Below, one piece after another: positions 34,944-47,829 of a DNA stretch of 64,000 nt (within the stretch, counting starts at the first letter, position 1; each line of letters opens with the position of its first letter). The notes below the pieces were generated by a model. That model saw only the letters and a program-made list of their open reading frames with translations. It had not been told where the DNA came from and made no database searches. Source of the stretch: Mesotaenium endlicherianum (Eukaryota > Streptophyta > Zygnematophyceae > Zygnematales > Mesotaeniaceae); contig WELA01003517.1 in the NCBI GenBank assembly GCA_009602735.1, forward strand, positions 245,124-309,123, in the 5' to 3' direction. The position numbers were made by a program, and so were the translations under genes.

Positions 34944-37080
34944 CGTCCCTACTATTCCAGTGACCATCAAATGCCCCATGACGAGCGCTGCAAATTGTAT
35001 CTCCTTAGTTAGCAAAAGGATAGGTCACATCCAAAAAAACATTGGTAGATGGGGATGGATGGGTTAATTTTGACGTGTACGCTAGGGTACAACCGATGAC
35101 TCCGGAATAGGTGTGGGTAAATTCCAGAAAATTTGCAATTGACCTCGTAAGGTCAATTACGTTTTGACCTATTCTGTTTTTTTCACGTAAGGTTTCAATT
35201 GTAAACGTCAATTAGTTGAATAGGAAGCAGCCCGCCTAAAGGGCCTCTTTACAGTGGGCAAACGCATTCAATTCAATGACGTCACCTACACAATCGCGTT
35301 TTTTTCAATTTGATTGCAAAAGTACACAATCGTAATTGCAAATGGAGGGTGGTGTGGGGCAAACCTTTACAGTGCGCAAACCTCCTGCAATTCACATCTT
35401 GTGATAAAAAATGCCCCACCTCTTACAACCGCTCTTGAGTGCACCTGATTTCTCTACGACTCGATCACGCTAAAAACATTTCACCTCTCTGGACATTAGA
35501 AATGATGAAAAATTGTGAACTTTCACGCTTTGAAAATGAAAACCCCAAGTGACTCTCACACTGCTAACCTTCTCGTCATTTTTGTTCTTCGTGTCTTTCA
35601 TCGATCAAGAACCAATGGCACCCCTGCCACAGCCGATATGCACAATTTTACTAAGAGTTTTATATAATTTGCAATATATCGCAAATCTCCTTTACCATAT
35701 GTTTAGTAGGTGCAAAATTGAGCAACCGCAATGGATAAGTTTTTTAAGAGTATATAAGAAACATTCCTATGAGCTGGTACACCGTGTTCATCTGCATGTT
35801 GTGAGAGCTAAGACAAACTTTATTAAGAAACTCGTAAGTACGGATAGGCAACGTGTTGTCGTGCCCGTTCTTGTCGAGTCCTCTTTGGTGGTGCCTAGTG
35901 GTATTCCCAGAGGGTGGAGGGTCAATGACAGGTTCTAGTAGTTAGTCGAATGAGGGTGGTAGGTGAGGATGGTCTAGTCTACGTGCTGTGGTGGTGAACA
36001 CTGGAACCCAAAATCTGCTCACGAGGTTCTGCTGTTGAGCAGCTGTGAGGCTCCCTCCCAGATCACGCGCTCTTTCTCTACCTTCACACATGGTGTTGCC
36101 GCCCACATGTGTGGAGGTCGACCCTCAGGTTCGCTCACCTGAAGGGTCGGCGCAATTAACCAGTGGGATCCCCCATTGTCCATGTTTAGATCATCACTGT
36201 ACCATAGGTAGTCCCCATGGGTATGCACAAGGATTGCTAGGGGTTAGAGAGAGTAAGGGACATTAGGATGTCGGGTTCTTCTGGCGTTTGGTCATTAGTC
36301 GTACGTGTGCGTGTCAACCTCTAAGTTCAACCCTTTCTCATATTTAGTGTAAATTGGATTTGTGTGAGATGGCGCGATGACGCGTTCATTCGTAGTTGTT
36401 AGTTTGAGTGTGTTTCGTAGGCTTTGGGCATAGCATTCGAGAGCACGCTACTTATGCCGCGAGCTAACACCATTTCGGTGTTAGCTTTGTATGTTCGTTC
36501 TTATGAGTGAGATGATTCTTATATTGTGGTGTGACTAAATGCTTATGATGTGTGATTGTGCACTCTCGGTTTCCTCACTTCCATGTGTAGGTTACTTGTA
36601 GTGCATGCCACTAGTCACCTTTAGTCGCGAACACAACTCTCTTCCTCGCGGCCATAACATAGCTTTCCAATCGTAATTTTGCTCGTCACTTTAGGTACTT
36701 ATGTTCTAGCTTTAGGTGCTTTCACCTCGCCCTAGCTTGTATACAAGTTTTCATGGCTCATTTTTCGCTCCTTAGATAGTGCTTAGTAGCTGCTCAGTTG
36801 CCCACTAGTGCCCAGTAGTGCCCACTTCAAACTTCTTGTATTCTTTTTTATGTACAGCTCATGTTGTAAGCTTTTACCCCTAATAGGGGAGTTTTTACCC
36901 ACAGCACCTAGATAAGCCAGTCCTCGTCCGATCTTTGGAGTCACTCCTCCCAATGTCGTGTCCCTCTTATTTCAACACTTGTTTAGGTTAGGTGTGTTGA
37001 TGCCTAGCATGCGTTGACGGTCACTGTATCGATAGTGTTGTATAGTTGTGAGAGAGGTATATGCTGCGATTGTCTTAACG
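34944..37080. other. Unassigned AT-rich region between element 3 and the Harbinger remnant
   Basis: No convincing gene. Two perfect hairpins are visible: AATTGACCT/AGGTCAATT around 35137-35158 and AGCTAACACC/GGTGTTAGCT around 36462-36486. A short near-duplicate (TTTACAGTGGGCAAACGC near 35251, TTTACAGTGCGCAAACCT near 35369) occurs in direct orientation. The first is preceded by GGGCCTC, which would suit a Harbinger terminal repeat, but no matching opposite end was found. An open frame at 35549-35938 has no recognised domain. Confidence 0.45.
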
Positions 37081-37089
37081 AACAACAAG

Positions 37090-37495
37090 CAAAATCAATA
37101 CTCTTTAGATGAGACACTTCAAAAAGTCATGGATGACTTTGAATTGCTTTATGGATGACAAGGCGTTGTTGGTGCCATTGACTGCACTCACATCAAGATT
37201 AAAAGACCATTGGCGTGGCTGGTGGGTGCTACCGCGACAAAAAAGGTGGATACAGTATTCTTTTGCAAGCAACTGTAGATTCCAAGTGTTGATTCTTTAG
37301 CGTTTATGGTGGGTGGTCCGGCTCACTTCATGATGCTCGCATTTTTAAAGCGTCTCCTATATATTCGGCCTATGTGGCAAATATCCATGTGCTGGCAAGT
37401 ACCCCTCATGTGCAGATCAAAGATGGACATCTTGTTACACCATATGTTTTAGGGGATGCTGGTTATTAACTAATGCCTTGGATCAATACATTATA
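37090..37495 (+). pseudogene. PIF/Harbinger transposase remnant (DDE_Tnp_4 type)
   Basis: The plus strand shows a decayed transposase core. VVGAIDCTHIKIKRP carries the first acidic residue. After a change of frame come KKGGYSILLQATVDSKC and, beyond an in-frame stop, FFSVYGGWSGSLHDARIFKASPIYS with the second. A later GDAGY, a stop, and LMPWI give the third-residue region. The order IDCTHI, GS.HDARIF, GD.GY..MPW is typical of PIF/Harbinger DDE transposases. The remnant ends abruptly where the GC-rich repeat island starts. It is a dead fragment of a DNA transposon, and the Myb-like partner gene was not found. Confidence 0.75.
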
Positions 37496-37496
37496 T

Positions 37497-38246
37497 GCAG
37501 CACGCGCCACGCGCACATCCGCACGACGATGGAGCGCACCCGACGGAAACCGCAGGCACCAACACTGACGCCCCTGCAGGCCCGGCTCGCCTCACGCTGA
37601 CACCTGTCAGCACTGATCCGCAAGCTCCGACGCACTGACAGATGGCAGGCCCCAGACCTGCGCAGCTCTGCCTGCCTGTGCTGCGCACGGCCCCGCTATC
37701 GGGTCGACGCAGCCGCCACAAACACGTCCGCACGACGACGGAGCGCCCACAACAATTGCCGCAGGCGCCGACATCGACGCCCCTGCAAGCCCGGCTCGTC
37801 CCGCGCTGATACCTGTCTGCAGCGACACGACGAGTCTCGACTGGCTAACAAGTGGCAGGCCTTAGGCCTGTGCATCCCTGGCAGCCAACGCTGCGATCGG
37901 GCCCATCGACGGGTCCACGCAACAATCAGCGCAGCCCGCGCAGACGTCGACACACGCACCCGTTGTATGGGCTGCCCTGCTGGCGCCAGCAGGTCTGCAC
38001 AGTGCCTGTGCAGCAACAGGTGGCGCCCCAGCACAAGCCCGCCAGCCGGCCACTTCGGCTACAGCTTTAGCTGCCGTGCGAGTAACGGCCGCGCGGACAT
38101 GCGCAACGCTACGCACGAGCACGCAGCAACGGGACAAACGCCCGCTGCTGGTTGCTGCTAGCAGCAGGTCCCAGCAGCCGTCGCCACGTGTCAAGCACAC
38201 GCTGGTCGGGGTGTCGACTTACGGCAGCGGCATGACCAAGCGCACA
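37497..38246. repeat. GC-rich degenerate tandem repeat island, period about 214 bp
   Basis: About 750 bp of strikingly GC-rich DNA in an AT-rich setting. CATCCGCACGACGATGGAGC near 37510 recurs as CGTCCGCACGACGACGGAGC near 37724, and GACGCCCCTGCAGGCCCGGC recurs as GACGCCCCTGCAAGCCCGGC, giving a period of about 214 bp. GTGGCAGGCC-CTGTGC words and CGGGTC-ACGCA words also recur. At least two and perhaps three units are present. Open frames through it are compositional. The right edge meets a family B LTR exactly at 38247. Confidence 0.65.
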
Positions 38247-38796
38247 TGAAAGGGGCAGAGTACCCTAGTGGAAGCGTAGTAACTCACGAGGAAAGGAACT
38301 AGTTGCAATCATACTAAAGAGTGCAGCGGCATATCACTAGGAAAGCCTATGAAAATTACTCAACATTTTGAGTAGCAAGAAATTGCTCACAAATGATGTA
38401 GGATGAAAGGCCTTGTCATTACAAACTCGTAGAAATTTACAGAAGTAAAAAGTCCCAAGAAATGAAGTAGTTATGTCTATTTATAGTTTTCTACGACGGC
38501 CGCTCGCCCCTAGGCGAGAGGGCCGCTTAGCAACGGATTTTCCTAAGTGTTCGTCAAATCGTCCCTTCCAAAATATTTGTGAGTAAGCCAGATCAGTCTC
38601 ATCTGACGTGTTGGACCAAATTGACGTCCACATACATGCATCGACATTACTAGAATGTTCTATCTTAGACACGTGAGGCTAAACCGAAACTTCTTGGTAA
38701 ATCGACCTAGTCGGCACTCCGCGTCAGCCGAACTTACGTGAAGGTTCGAGTTCACTCTAAAGGGCCAGATCGCTCGACGCTGTCGGTCAATTCGAC
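38247..38796 (-). repeat. Partial family B LTR, minus strand
   Basis: Starts TGAAAGGGGCAGAGTACCC, the reverse-complement end of the family B LTR, and follows it for about 550 bases (closest to the solo copy at 21336). It stops where the tail of a family A LTR begins. Confidence 0.88.
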
Positions 38797-38915
38797 GCAG
38801 AAAATACCATAAAGATTACTTGCTGATATAAAGATCTTCATTGATTGTGAATCGCCTATTTGGTAAGTCGATTCATTTCAGTGGTATCGGAGCTGTTATC
38901 ATAGTCTTTTTTGTA

Positions 38916-40382
38916 TGGTAAGAGCAAGGTCTCAAATTAGCAACTCCCGAGACATGGAGAATTAGGATAACGAGAATGTCAAAAATCCGGCTGAAAGCTA
39001 TGTAGCGAGAACCCGTACCTATTCTGAAGCAGTGGCAGATACTGCAGCTAGAGAGGCTGCAGATTAGGCAGTTGCTATTGCTGCAGTCGCAGCACAAGGC
39101 TGAGGAGGAAAGAGTCAGACTAGAAGCCAAACAATTAGCAAAAGCTGCTGAAGATACAAAACGGAGGGAAGGACAGCCAGCGGACGAGCGCACTGTTGAA
39201 GAACTCATGGCAGCAAGGGCCAATGTTCTGAACCCACCTCCTGCTGTACAACTCTTTGTGCCTCTAATTCGTGACTGGCTGAATGCGGCACAAATTGCTG
39301 CTGCAGGAGCGAAAGGGACTGTTAAGGACACTACTCAGCGAGTGGATGCCACTGCTACTGCTGCATTTGCTAGACTCGCACTTCAGAGTGTGGACTTGGG
39401 AGCATTATTTGTGCAAATGCAATCGCAAATGGCGAGCATGTATCAGTCGCAACAGGAGGACAAAAGAATCATAATCTCTCTGCTGCGGGACGTAGACCAA
39501 CTAGGTTCTCAAACCACTGGTGGTAGTGGCAGAGGGCCTAGTTAGCCTAAGCCGAAACCTCCCCAGGACTATGAGCCTGAGGTAAACAAAAAGTATTACC
39601 TGATCAAGTTTCTCGCTGATGTTGAGCAGTGGCTGGAGAACTACCCAAAATTGCAAGATTACGAGAAGGTCAGGCACACTGGTGCTCTACAAAAAGGCAG
39701 TGCAGCAGACTGGTGGCTGTATTGTAAAGGAGAGCGTAAGGCTCAGCAATTCGGTGACCCTACTTGGGTAGAGTTTGTCGAGAAATTGCATGAGAAGTTC
39801 GATGTCATCAATCAGCAGGAGAAAGTTATCTATGCAATGATCTCCTTGACACTGAAGCAGACCACTTCAGTTGCTGAGTTTGCTCAAAGGTTCCAAGAGA
39901 ACATGATGAAGCAGCCAAACTTGCCAGAGCGGTATAGGATAGCATACTTCAGGTATGGCTTGAAATCCGAAGTCTCTGGTCACTTCGCTGAAATGAAGTA
40001 TGAGATATTGGCTGACTTGATCCAGGATGCTGATGCCTGGGATCAACAGCAGTTCAATCACAAGCGCCAGAGTAATGCTTTGGTGTGTGAGATTGTCAAA
40101 AAGCCCCACGGATCCTACAATGCATTTGAAGGAGACCAGGCAAAGGATGATCAGGTCGATGAGTACGACTATGAGAATAATGCTATACAGTCTAGAGGGA
40201 GAGGTGGTTACTCTCGAGGTGGCTATGGAAGAGGTGATGGTAGGACTAAGCCGAGACCAGCCTCAGCAAAATCTGTGTGCTTCCATTGCCAGCAGCTGGG
40301 TCATTTCAGAGAGGAGTGCCCAGTCAAGCACCTCCCACAGGTCGAGAGAAAAGATCAGCCTTTAAAAGACAGCAACAGTTAG
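38916..40382 (+). pseudogene. Element 4 gag
   Basis: Family A gag with the Ala/Glu-rich region, capsid-type domain ([30 protein letters not shown]) and knuckle CFHCQQLGHFREEC. It is broken in a few places. The TTTAAAA heptamer follows before the gag stop. Confidence 0.87.
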
Positions 40383-43300
40383 TAATCCAGTCTACTGACT
40401 GTGAGAATGCTAGAGATAGTGAGTTGTCACTAGCTGCCCTCGTAGCAGGTATTATGGGTCCTGCTGAATTGGATTCATTATGCATGCCTGACAACCAGAT
40501 AAAGGAGACCATCAGCAATGTAGATCTCCAGAGAGTGCACACTTTGGATGATCTTGTTCCACCTGATGTCCAACATTTCTTTGCTAAGTCAAGAGAACAA
40601 TGCGAAAGTCAGGAAAAGACAGTCCCCCCTATCCTACTGCATTGCATGATTGCAGGTAGGAAGATGAGGGCATTTGTTGACGGAGGGGCGTCACATACTT
40701 TTATCCACAAGGACTTAGTTAAGCGGCTAAGGCTGCCTACTGTCACCCAAGGGAATAGAAAAATATTCCTTGGAGATGCCTCAAGTATCCCGGGAGGAGT
40801 TATAACCAAGCCTATTGAGGTCCAGTTAGGTTCTGGCATTGCAATTCTAACTGAAACGCTTACATTTGAGGTACTCAACACTGGCTTTTATGATCTCGTG
40901 CTAGGCAGGTCCTGGCTTAATAGACATCAAGCTGAAGTGTGTTGGAGCAGAGGTACAGTTAAAGTGAGAGGAGCCAGTGATGGGCACACTGACTTGGCAC
41001 CCACCAGTGCTCTTCCTCTTGTCCTGTGTGGATGGCAAATGAAGGAAAAGAAGAGGCTTCCAAGAGGATGCAAATTGCTGAAAGCAATGGAGTTCATCGA
41101 AAGCTGGGAATATCAAAAGACAGAATGTTCTGTCTGCTGCTAAGAGAGGTACCTCCTCAACTTGAAGAAGTGGTTGAGAAAAAGTTAAGCCCTCCAGAGC
41201 ACCCTACTGCTGCAAAAATTGTTGCTCAGTACAGTGATCTTTTTAATATGCCTCCAGGACTACCCCCTAAGAGGGAAGTAGATCACATGATTGATTTACC
41301 ACCCTGGGAGTCAGCCACCCTTGCAACGCACTTATGGCTTGTCTTATGTGGAGAGCAAAGAGTTGAGAACACAGATTGCAGAGCTTGAGGGAAATGGTTA
41401 TATTTCCCCAAGTAAATGACCTTATGGCGCACCCATCATATTTGTTACAAAAAAGGATGGAAGTATGCGGATGTGTGTTGATTACAGAGCTCTTAACAGA
41501 ATTACAAGTAAGAACAAGTACGCTTTACCCAGAATCGCGGACTTGCTTGATACCTTGTCTAGTGCTAAAGTGTTCAGTAGGATAGATCTCAAGAGTGGTT
41601 ATCATCAAGTCAGAATTGCTGAGGAAGATGAAGACAAGACTGCCTTCCGCACACGTTATAGATACTATGAATTTAATGTGATGCCATTTGGACTGACTAA
41701 TGCTCCTGCAACCTTCATGGGTGCTTTGAATAACATTTTCAGACCGTTCCTGGATAAGTTTGTGCAAGTCTTCCTGGATGATATTTTAATTTTCTCTAGA
41801 GATGAAGCTCAGCATGATGAACACTTAAGGATAGTCATGGACACTCTCAGAATAAATCAGTTATATGCTAAAATGAGCAAGTGTCATTTCTTCAAGGAAA
41901 GTATTGAATTCCTGGGCCACGTTGTCAGTCAGGAAGGCATCAGTGTGGATCCTAAGAAAGTCCCGACCATAAGGGACTGGCCTGTACCACAGTCTGTCTC
42001 CAAAACTAGATCCTTCCTTGGGTTGGCTCACTACTATAGGAGATTTATTGAGAATTATTATACAAAGCCAAGTAAACTGACTGACCTTACTAAGAAAGAC
42101 ATAGGGTATGTGTGTGGGGAAGAGCAGCAGGCTGCCTTCCAGACCCTTAAAGATGCTTTTTGTTCTGCCCCAGTGCTAGCCGTGTATGACCCCAGCAAAC
42201 TTGTGCAGGTGGTTACTGATGCTTCTGACTTTGCCATGGATGTTGTTTTGTTGCAGCCTGCTGACAAAACCACAAAGGATGGTAAGGTACGGCAGGGGCG
42301 GCACCCTGTGCTGTATGAGTCTATGAAACTCAACCCAGCTGAAATTAACTATTCCGTGCATGATGAAGAGCTGCTTGCTATCATTCATGTGCTCAAACAG
42401 TGGAGAGCATACTTACATGGTAAAGCTTTTAAGGTGATTACAGATCATCTAGCTCTGACTCACTTTCAAAAGAAGTCCAAGTTGTTGAGGAGGGAGAACC
42501 GCTGGAGCCAGATGCTGGAGCAGTTCCAAGTTCAGATTGACTACAAACCACGGAAGTTAAATCCTGCTGATGCACTCTCTAGAAGACCTGACTTGCAAGA
42601 AAGGAACTTTAGTCAGCATGCTATACATAAAGTGTTTTGTGCAATCACTTCACTAAAGGTGAAAAAGTCCTTCCTTGAACAACTTAGGAAAGCCTACCTT
42701 TCGAACCCAACGTTTGAGCCTAGCCCCACTGATGGTGTGTGTCCTGCTACTGCACTCGGGTATAGGCTTGAGGGAGGGGTCTGGGTGAATGAAACCACTT
42801 CAGGCAGGCTGAAGCTAATCATTCCTAATAACTTGGAAATATGGTTTCTCTTACTGAGTCAAGCACATGACAGTTTTCTGGGTGGCCATTTGGGGCAGGC
42901 CAAACTGTTGGCAAACTGGCAAAACATTATCATTGGGAGGAATTACCTCGGAAGGTCTTGAAATATGTTAAGTCTTGTGATCAGTGTCAAAGAATTAAGT
43001 CTAGGCACACACCACCGAGGGGTCTCTTACAACCACTGCCCATCCCAGCTAGCCGCTGGGAAACAATATCCACAGACTGGGTGGTAACACTACCACGAAC
43101 TGCCAATGGGCATGATTTGATACTGGTAGTAGTGGATAAACTGACAAAAATGGTCATTTTCATCCCCACAATCGTCAAAGTAACTGCACTCGAAACAGGG
43201 AGACAGTTCTACAACCATGTAGTATGCCAACATGGGCTACTCTCTAATATCGTCTCAGACAGAGACTCAAAATTTACCTCTAAGTTCTGGAGAGCTTTAA

Positions 43301-44169
43301 TGGGGATAATGGGAGTCAAACAGCTGCTCAGCACAGCAAACCACCCTCAGACTGATGGGCAGACTGAAAGAACTAACCGAGTTCTGCAAGAGGTGCTGAG
43401 AGCATATATTAACCAAAAACAAAACAATTGGGATGACCTGTTGCCTCAAATTCAGTTTGCGGTCAACAGTGCGGAGCACGCGTCAACAAGCAAGACTTCT
43501 TTTACACTGAGCTTGGGTAGAGTCCCTAAGTCGCCTTTAGATGTGCTAGAGGAGTCTTTAACTCAACCTGAAGAGATTGACAATCCGATCTCCCTACAGT
43601 AAAATTAGGAGTTTGCTGACACCCTGTCAGAAGTCCAACAGAACCTGCACAAAGCCCAAGAATATTAACAAAAATACGCTAATCAGCACCGTCAAGAACT
43701 GACATTTTCTAAAGGCGATTTGGTCAAATTACATTCTCAACACCTGTACCTGCCTGGTGTGGTCAAGAAAAAGCTTGGTCCGGTTTGGGTCGGTCCATAT
43801 TTGGTGGTGCGCCGTGTCGGTCAAAATGCTTACAAATTGAAAATGTCAGCAGAATACAAGGGTCACCCAGTCTTTAATGTCTCCTTCATGGAATCGTACA
43901 TCAAAGGTTACACACTGTTCACAGGTTGGTTATTTGTCCAACCGGGACCAATCCCCGCTGTTCGGGATGGTGACCCTTAGGAATATGAGGTCGAGGAGAT
44001 TTTAGACGCTCGCTCTCTCCGTTGATCATCTAAATATGTCATGAAGTACCTGGTTAGATGGAAGGGTTACGATACCTCTGGGGACTCTTGGGAATTTAAA
44101 GACCAGCTGACCAATGCCAAAGGGGCGTTAAATTGGTTCCACCTTTGGGCGGCTGGCACATCTCCCTGA
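40277..44169 (+). pseudogene. Element 4 pol
   Basis: Protease ([18 protein letters not shown]), RT ([36 protein letters not shown]), RNase H ([16 protein letters not shown]), integrase ([14 protein letters not shown]) and a chromodomain remnant (YLVRWKGYDTSGDSWEF) are recognisable. It is a fossil with several breaks. Confidence 0.87.
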
Positions 44170-44531
44170 CCGTCATTTCAGTCGCCCTGGACAGGTGACA
44201 GGAGGTCCTGTCTCCAAGTAAGTTGGAGGCGAATGTGACAGTTAAACTGGACAGTTAGTGACAGATAGTGACAGTTGTGACAGGCAGCGTACCTTTAAAA
44301 TTAAGTTGGAGGGAGTGTGTTCCGTCTCGGGAGCAGCCAGGCAAAATTTATATGTAATCATTTTACACACTCAACTTGCGCTCATACTCACTTTTTCTCT
44401 CTGACTCAATTCTCCTCTTCTACTCACTCACACAAGGTATTACACACTTGGAACTCTCCCTACCACGTTCCTCTCCACCAAGGGTACTCAGTAGCGGCAA
44501 AGTACCATGACTTCATTGACTGCATTGTGCT

Positions 44532-46237
44532 TATGATTGAGCACGATAACTCAGAAGTCGGAACTCTAGAGGAAGAGAAGAGCGGAAGAGGCACATGCAG
44601 ATTACTTGCAATTTTGTGGCGACATCGAATCATCCTCCATCTCCGCTCGGGAATCACAACGACTCCAACAAAAGCGGGAGGCACAGAAGAAGAAGGAGGA
44701 GGAGGAACAGGCCAGGCTGAGGCAGGAAGAACTGGACAGACAAGCTGCAGAGGAGGCCAAGAAGGCAGAGGAGGAGAGGCAAGCTAAGGAGAGGCGGAAG
44801 CAGCATGCTGAAGAAGAAGAACAGAGGAGAATCAGCAGCTACCGCTACACAGTGCTGGGCAAGGGCTTTGATCTATTGGAGGAGGCCTTCAAGTATGCCC
44901 AGAGAAGTCGCAGTGAGTCGCAAAAGAACATCCTGCAGAGGGAAGGGGAGACATCTGAAAACTTTGACAAGTATATAGAGGTCAGCACAGGGCTCCTCCT
45001 CTACCACGATTATGCCAGGATGGTAGGATATACGGTCAGAGAGGCCAAGGGAATGGCCCAAGTGAATGAAGAAGGAGCTGTATCAATTTCGGGTATCTGG
45101 GGGAAAGATAGGGTCATCAGAATGATCCCCATGGACGCGGTCAGCTGTAAGGACTCTACATCCCATAACAGGTTCAAGGCCATGTATAATGAGGTGAAGA
45201 GGAGCTGGGAATTCTTGGCCAGGGAAACCAATCAGCTGGACTTCGAAGAGCATTGGTACCCTTGTACGTTGAAAAGGACAGATCCTGCCTTCTTCCAAAA
45301 GCCCACCAATTGGAGGTGGATGACCATTAGCGTGAGGGACCAGCAAAATGACAGGGCAGGAGAGGAAGATTTCCTAACAGCCCTACAAGGGAACATAGTG
45401 TTGCCCCCTCACATTGCAACTTGGGACCCAAGATTGGATGGAGTAAGAGACTGCATGAGTCAAGAAATGCAGGAGAACAGGAGCAGGGCCCGAGAGTCAT
45501 TCTCGAAAGGGAAGCACGCTTATGTCAACTGGGCAAGCAAGCAGGGAAAGAATGACTTGTATGCGGTCAGGACTCAACAACCCCCACCAGCACCCAAAAG
45601 AAGAAGGTCAGTGGGGTATTCTTTTTCTCGGGAAGAGCTGGAGCAGCTGACAGAGGAGACCCCAGTAGTCTCAGAGGAGCCAGGGGAAGAAGAGGAGGAG
45701 TAAGAGGAAGAAGAGGAGGAAGGCGAGGAAGAGGACACTAGCCCCGCTGTGACCCAGACACCTGGCACATCCCCTGTAATGGAGAAGACTGGGTTGGCCA
45801 GGGCAGACATAGCTCTGCACCAGCTCGCTGAATAGGAAGATATCACTTGGCTGAGAACTGTCAGAGGACAGATCCCATCTGCAGGCGCAGAAACCCAGTC
45901 AAACAAGGGAGACAGGAGGGCTGCTAGAGAAATAACCAGAGGCCTGCCAGCATCTCCCTTGCAGAGAGGACATGTGCCCTTGGCTCATGTCATGCAACAT
46001 AATTTTGGAATGCCGGTATATGTACCTGTCAATTTGAGGGATGCCCAAGAGAAGGCTGCCTCCCTTCATTTTCAGATTGTGCAGAAGGAAACAGCCCAAT
46101 TACTGCGTTCTCCCCTTGGTTCCCCCTACTCGGAGCCCCCAGGCTTCAGGAGACCCCAAAACAGAAGGAGGAGGTCTGGCTCCCGGTCTCGCTCCCCTGG
46201 CCGTAGAGCCCCAGGAACATCTCCCTCATTAGGGCAG
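44532..46237 (+). pseudogene. Element 4 ORF3
   Basis: The same ORF3 type as element 1: charged N-terminus, SYRYTVLGKGFDLLEEAFKY, LLYHDYARMVGYTV, EFLARETNQLDF, LPPHIATWDPRLDGV, FSKGKHAYVNWA, acidic run, and a tail with GHVPLAHVMQHNFGMPVYVP and an Arg/Ser-rich end. A few breaks. Retention of the core in a decayed copy shows ORF3 was part of the family before this insertion. Confidence 0.83.
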
Positions 46238-46402
46238 TAGGCTGAGGGCAAAGGGACAGCACACAGTTACTAGTGATTCCCACGGTTAGGCATCAGTTTT
46301 GGAGCAAGAGGCGATGGGAGGGAGATCAGTACTTTCAGTTGGGCAATACCATGTACCCAATGTTAGTGTTGTCGAGGCGACAACCTACTAAGTTGGAGGG
46401 AT

Positions 46403-47120
46403 TGCAATGAATCTGTATATTGGTAGATATATTATTCATTTATATATAATGATTAAATAAGTTCAGCCTGCTGAACTCTAGGTATTATTGAGTCTGCTGG
46501 ACCTTATAAAATAATCAATTTAATGACTCAGCCGGAAACAGCAGGCTGAAGTCAACTTAGGTCAGCTTGCTGACACATTCTTTGACAGCCAGCTGGCTTC
46601 CGTACTCGGCAGCAGCGAACTGCCTAGATATGCATCTAAGTGTGGTGTGCTAGATGAATGGCCAGATGACATCCTTAGGATGGATGGCGATTCGGGATGA
46701 TGGGAGATGGCGGTGGATTTGGGTAACCGAGGTCCTACCAACGTGGTTAACTCCCGGGTAGGCGGTGCCATCGCACTGGCTATTGAACAGTAAACTCATT
46801 CCATGTACATATGCTAGGTATTGCTCTCAAGTTCAGCATTCGGAAACGAGGCCAACTCTCTTGTACAGCTTGCGGAGAGAGATCTAAATCCAAGGCGAGA
46901 AGCCTTTGATATGCACTGTCTTCTAGCCTTGCTTATGTACGAGTTTACTGATTGCATTATTGATGCTAGTTTACTTCCATTTGACTTTCGAGAATTGTTC
47001 ACTGCTAGTGTGTTGCTTTTGCTGTTGAATCAATTAACAGAAAATACCATAAAGATTACTTGGTGATATAAAGATCTTCATTAATTGTTAATTGCCTATT
47101 TGGTAAGTCGATTCATTTCA
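46403..47120 (+). repeat. 3' LTR of element 4 (family A)
   Basis: 718 bp, TGCAATGAATCTG to GATTCATTTCA, preceded by the polypurine tract AAGTTGGAGGGAT. Confidence 0.92.
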
Positions 47121-47340
47121 GAAGAGGACAAACCCATGGCTATAAGCTTATTTTCCTAAGCTGACCTGTTTGAGTGAAAAAGATTGAATCTAAATGGAAA
47201 CCTGGCTTTTGAGCTTCATTGTTTGGGCCATATCTTTGGCAATATAAGTCAAAATCACGTTATCTGTTTTTTGCATTAGGTTTATGACTGTCGGCATCTT
47301 TTGAGCTATAGTTAGTACAATTCTGTCAACATTGCCGCCC
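47121..47340. other. Short unassigned stretch between element 4 and the family D RT fragment
   Basis: About 220 bp. A minus-strand frame with NYDPQGGNVDRIVLTIAQKM and LMQKTDNVILTYIAKDMAQT crosses it and could be retroelement-derived, but no domain is recognised. Confidence 0.3.
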
Positions 47341-47829
47341 TGTGGATCATAGTTGCTCGACTGACTCGCTAAACACCACAACATCATCATTGTATGGCTT
47401 TGCAAAGTGAAACTCCCTCAACACCTTGTCCATAGTCCTTTGGAAGATAGCAGGGATCTGGTTGAAGCCTTCGCGCAGATCAATGATGCTGAACACCTTC
47501 CCGGTGGTGGCAATAGAGAAGATCCGCTGTAGCGTAGGCATCACATAGCTGTCTGGCTCTGTGTAGAGGTTTAACCTCTTGTAATCGCCACACATGCGAG
47601 TGACAATATAATTGCCATCTTCATCTTTCTTCGCAACTACTACCGTGGGAGCTCCATGTACAGAAGTTGATTCCTCAATCATCTCAAGCTTTTGCAGCTC
47701 TTGGCAGGTTTTCTCCACACAGTCCCACTCTATCTGACTGAGCTTATGCGGCCATAGTCGAATACGTTCATCTGTAGTTAGTCTGATTTCGCACACATTG
47801 GCTGTGGTTCTGCCATTCTCCTCCTTAGT
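47341..47829 (-). pseudogene. Family D reverse transcriptase fragment, first copy
   Basis: On the minus strand: LSQIEWDCVEKTCQELQKLE, VVVAKKDEDGNYIVTRMCGD, YKRLNLYTEPDSYVMPTLQR, VFSIIDLREGFNQIP, FQRTMDKVLREFHFAKPYND and DVVVFSES. This is a Ty3/gypsy-type RT clearly different from families A and B. It overlaps in content with the second copy at 48040-48460, from which a piece of family A LTR separates it. Broken. Confidence 0.8.

Larger units (their letters stand above)
38797..47120 (+). mobile_element. Element 4: family A Ty3/gypsy chromovirus, broken
   Basis: Parts: the last ~84 bases of a 5' LTR (38797-38880), primer binding site at about 38882, gag about 38916-40382, pol about 40277-44169, ORF3 about 44532-46237, hairpin 46368-46384, and 3' LTR 46403-47120. 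Pol and ORF3 are more diverged from element 1 than those of element 3, and the copy has many breaks, so it looks the oldest of the plus-strand family A copies. No target duplication can be read because the 5' LTR is partial. Confidence 0.88.

Noticed and set aside
37491-38200. Minus-strand open frames in the GC-rich island (Cys/Ala/Arg-rich)
   Set aside because: They follow the repeat composition, several overlap in different frames, and none shows a domain.
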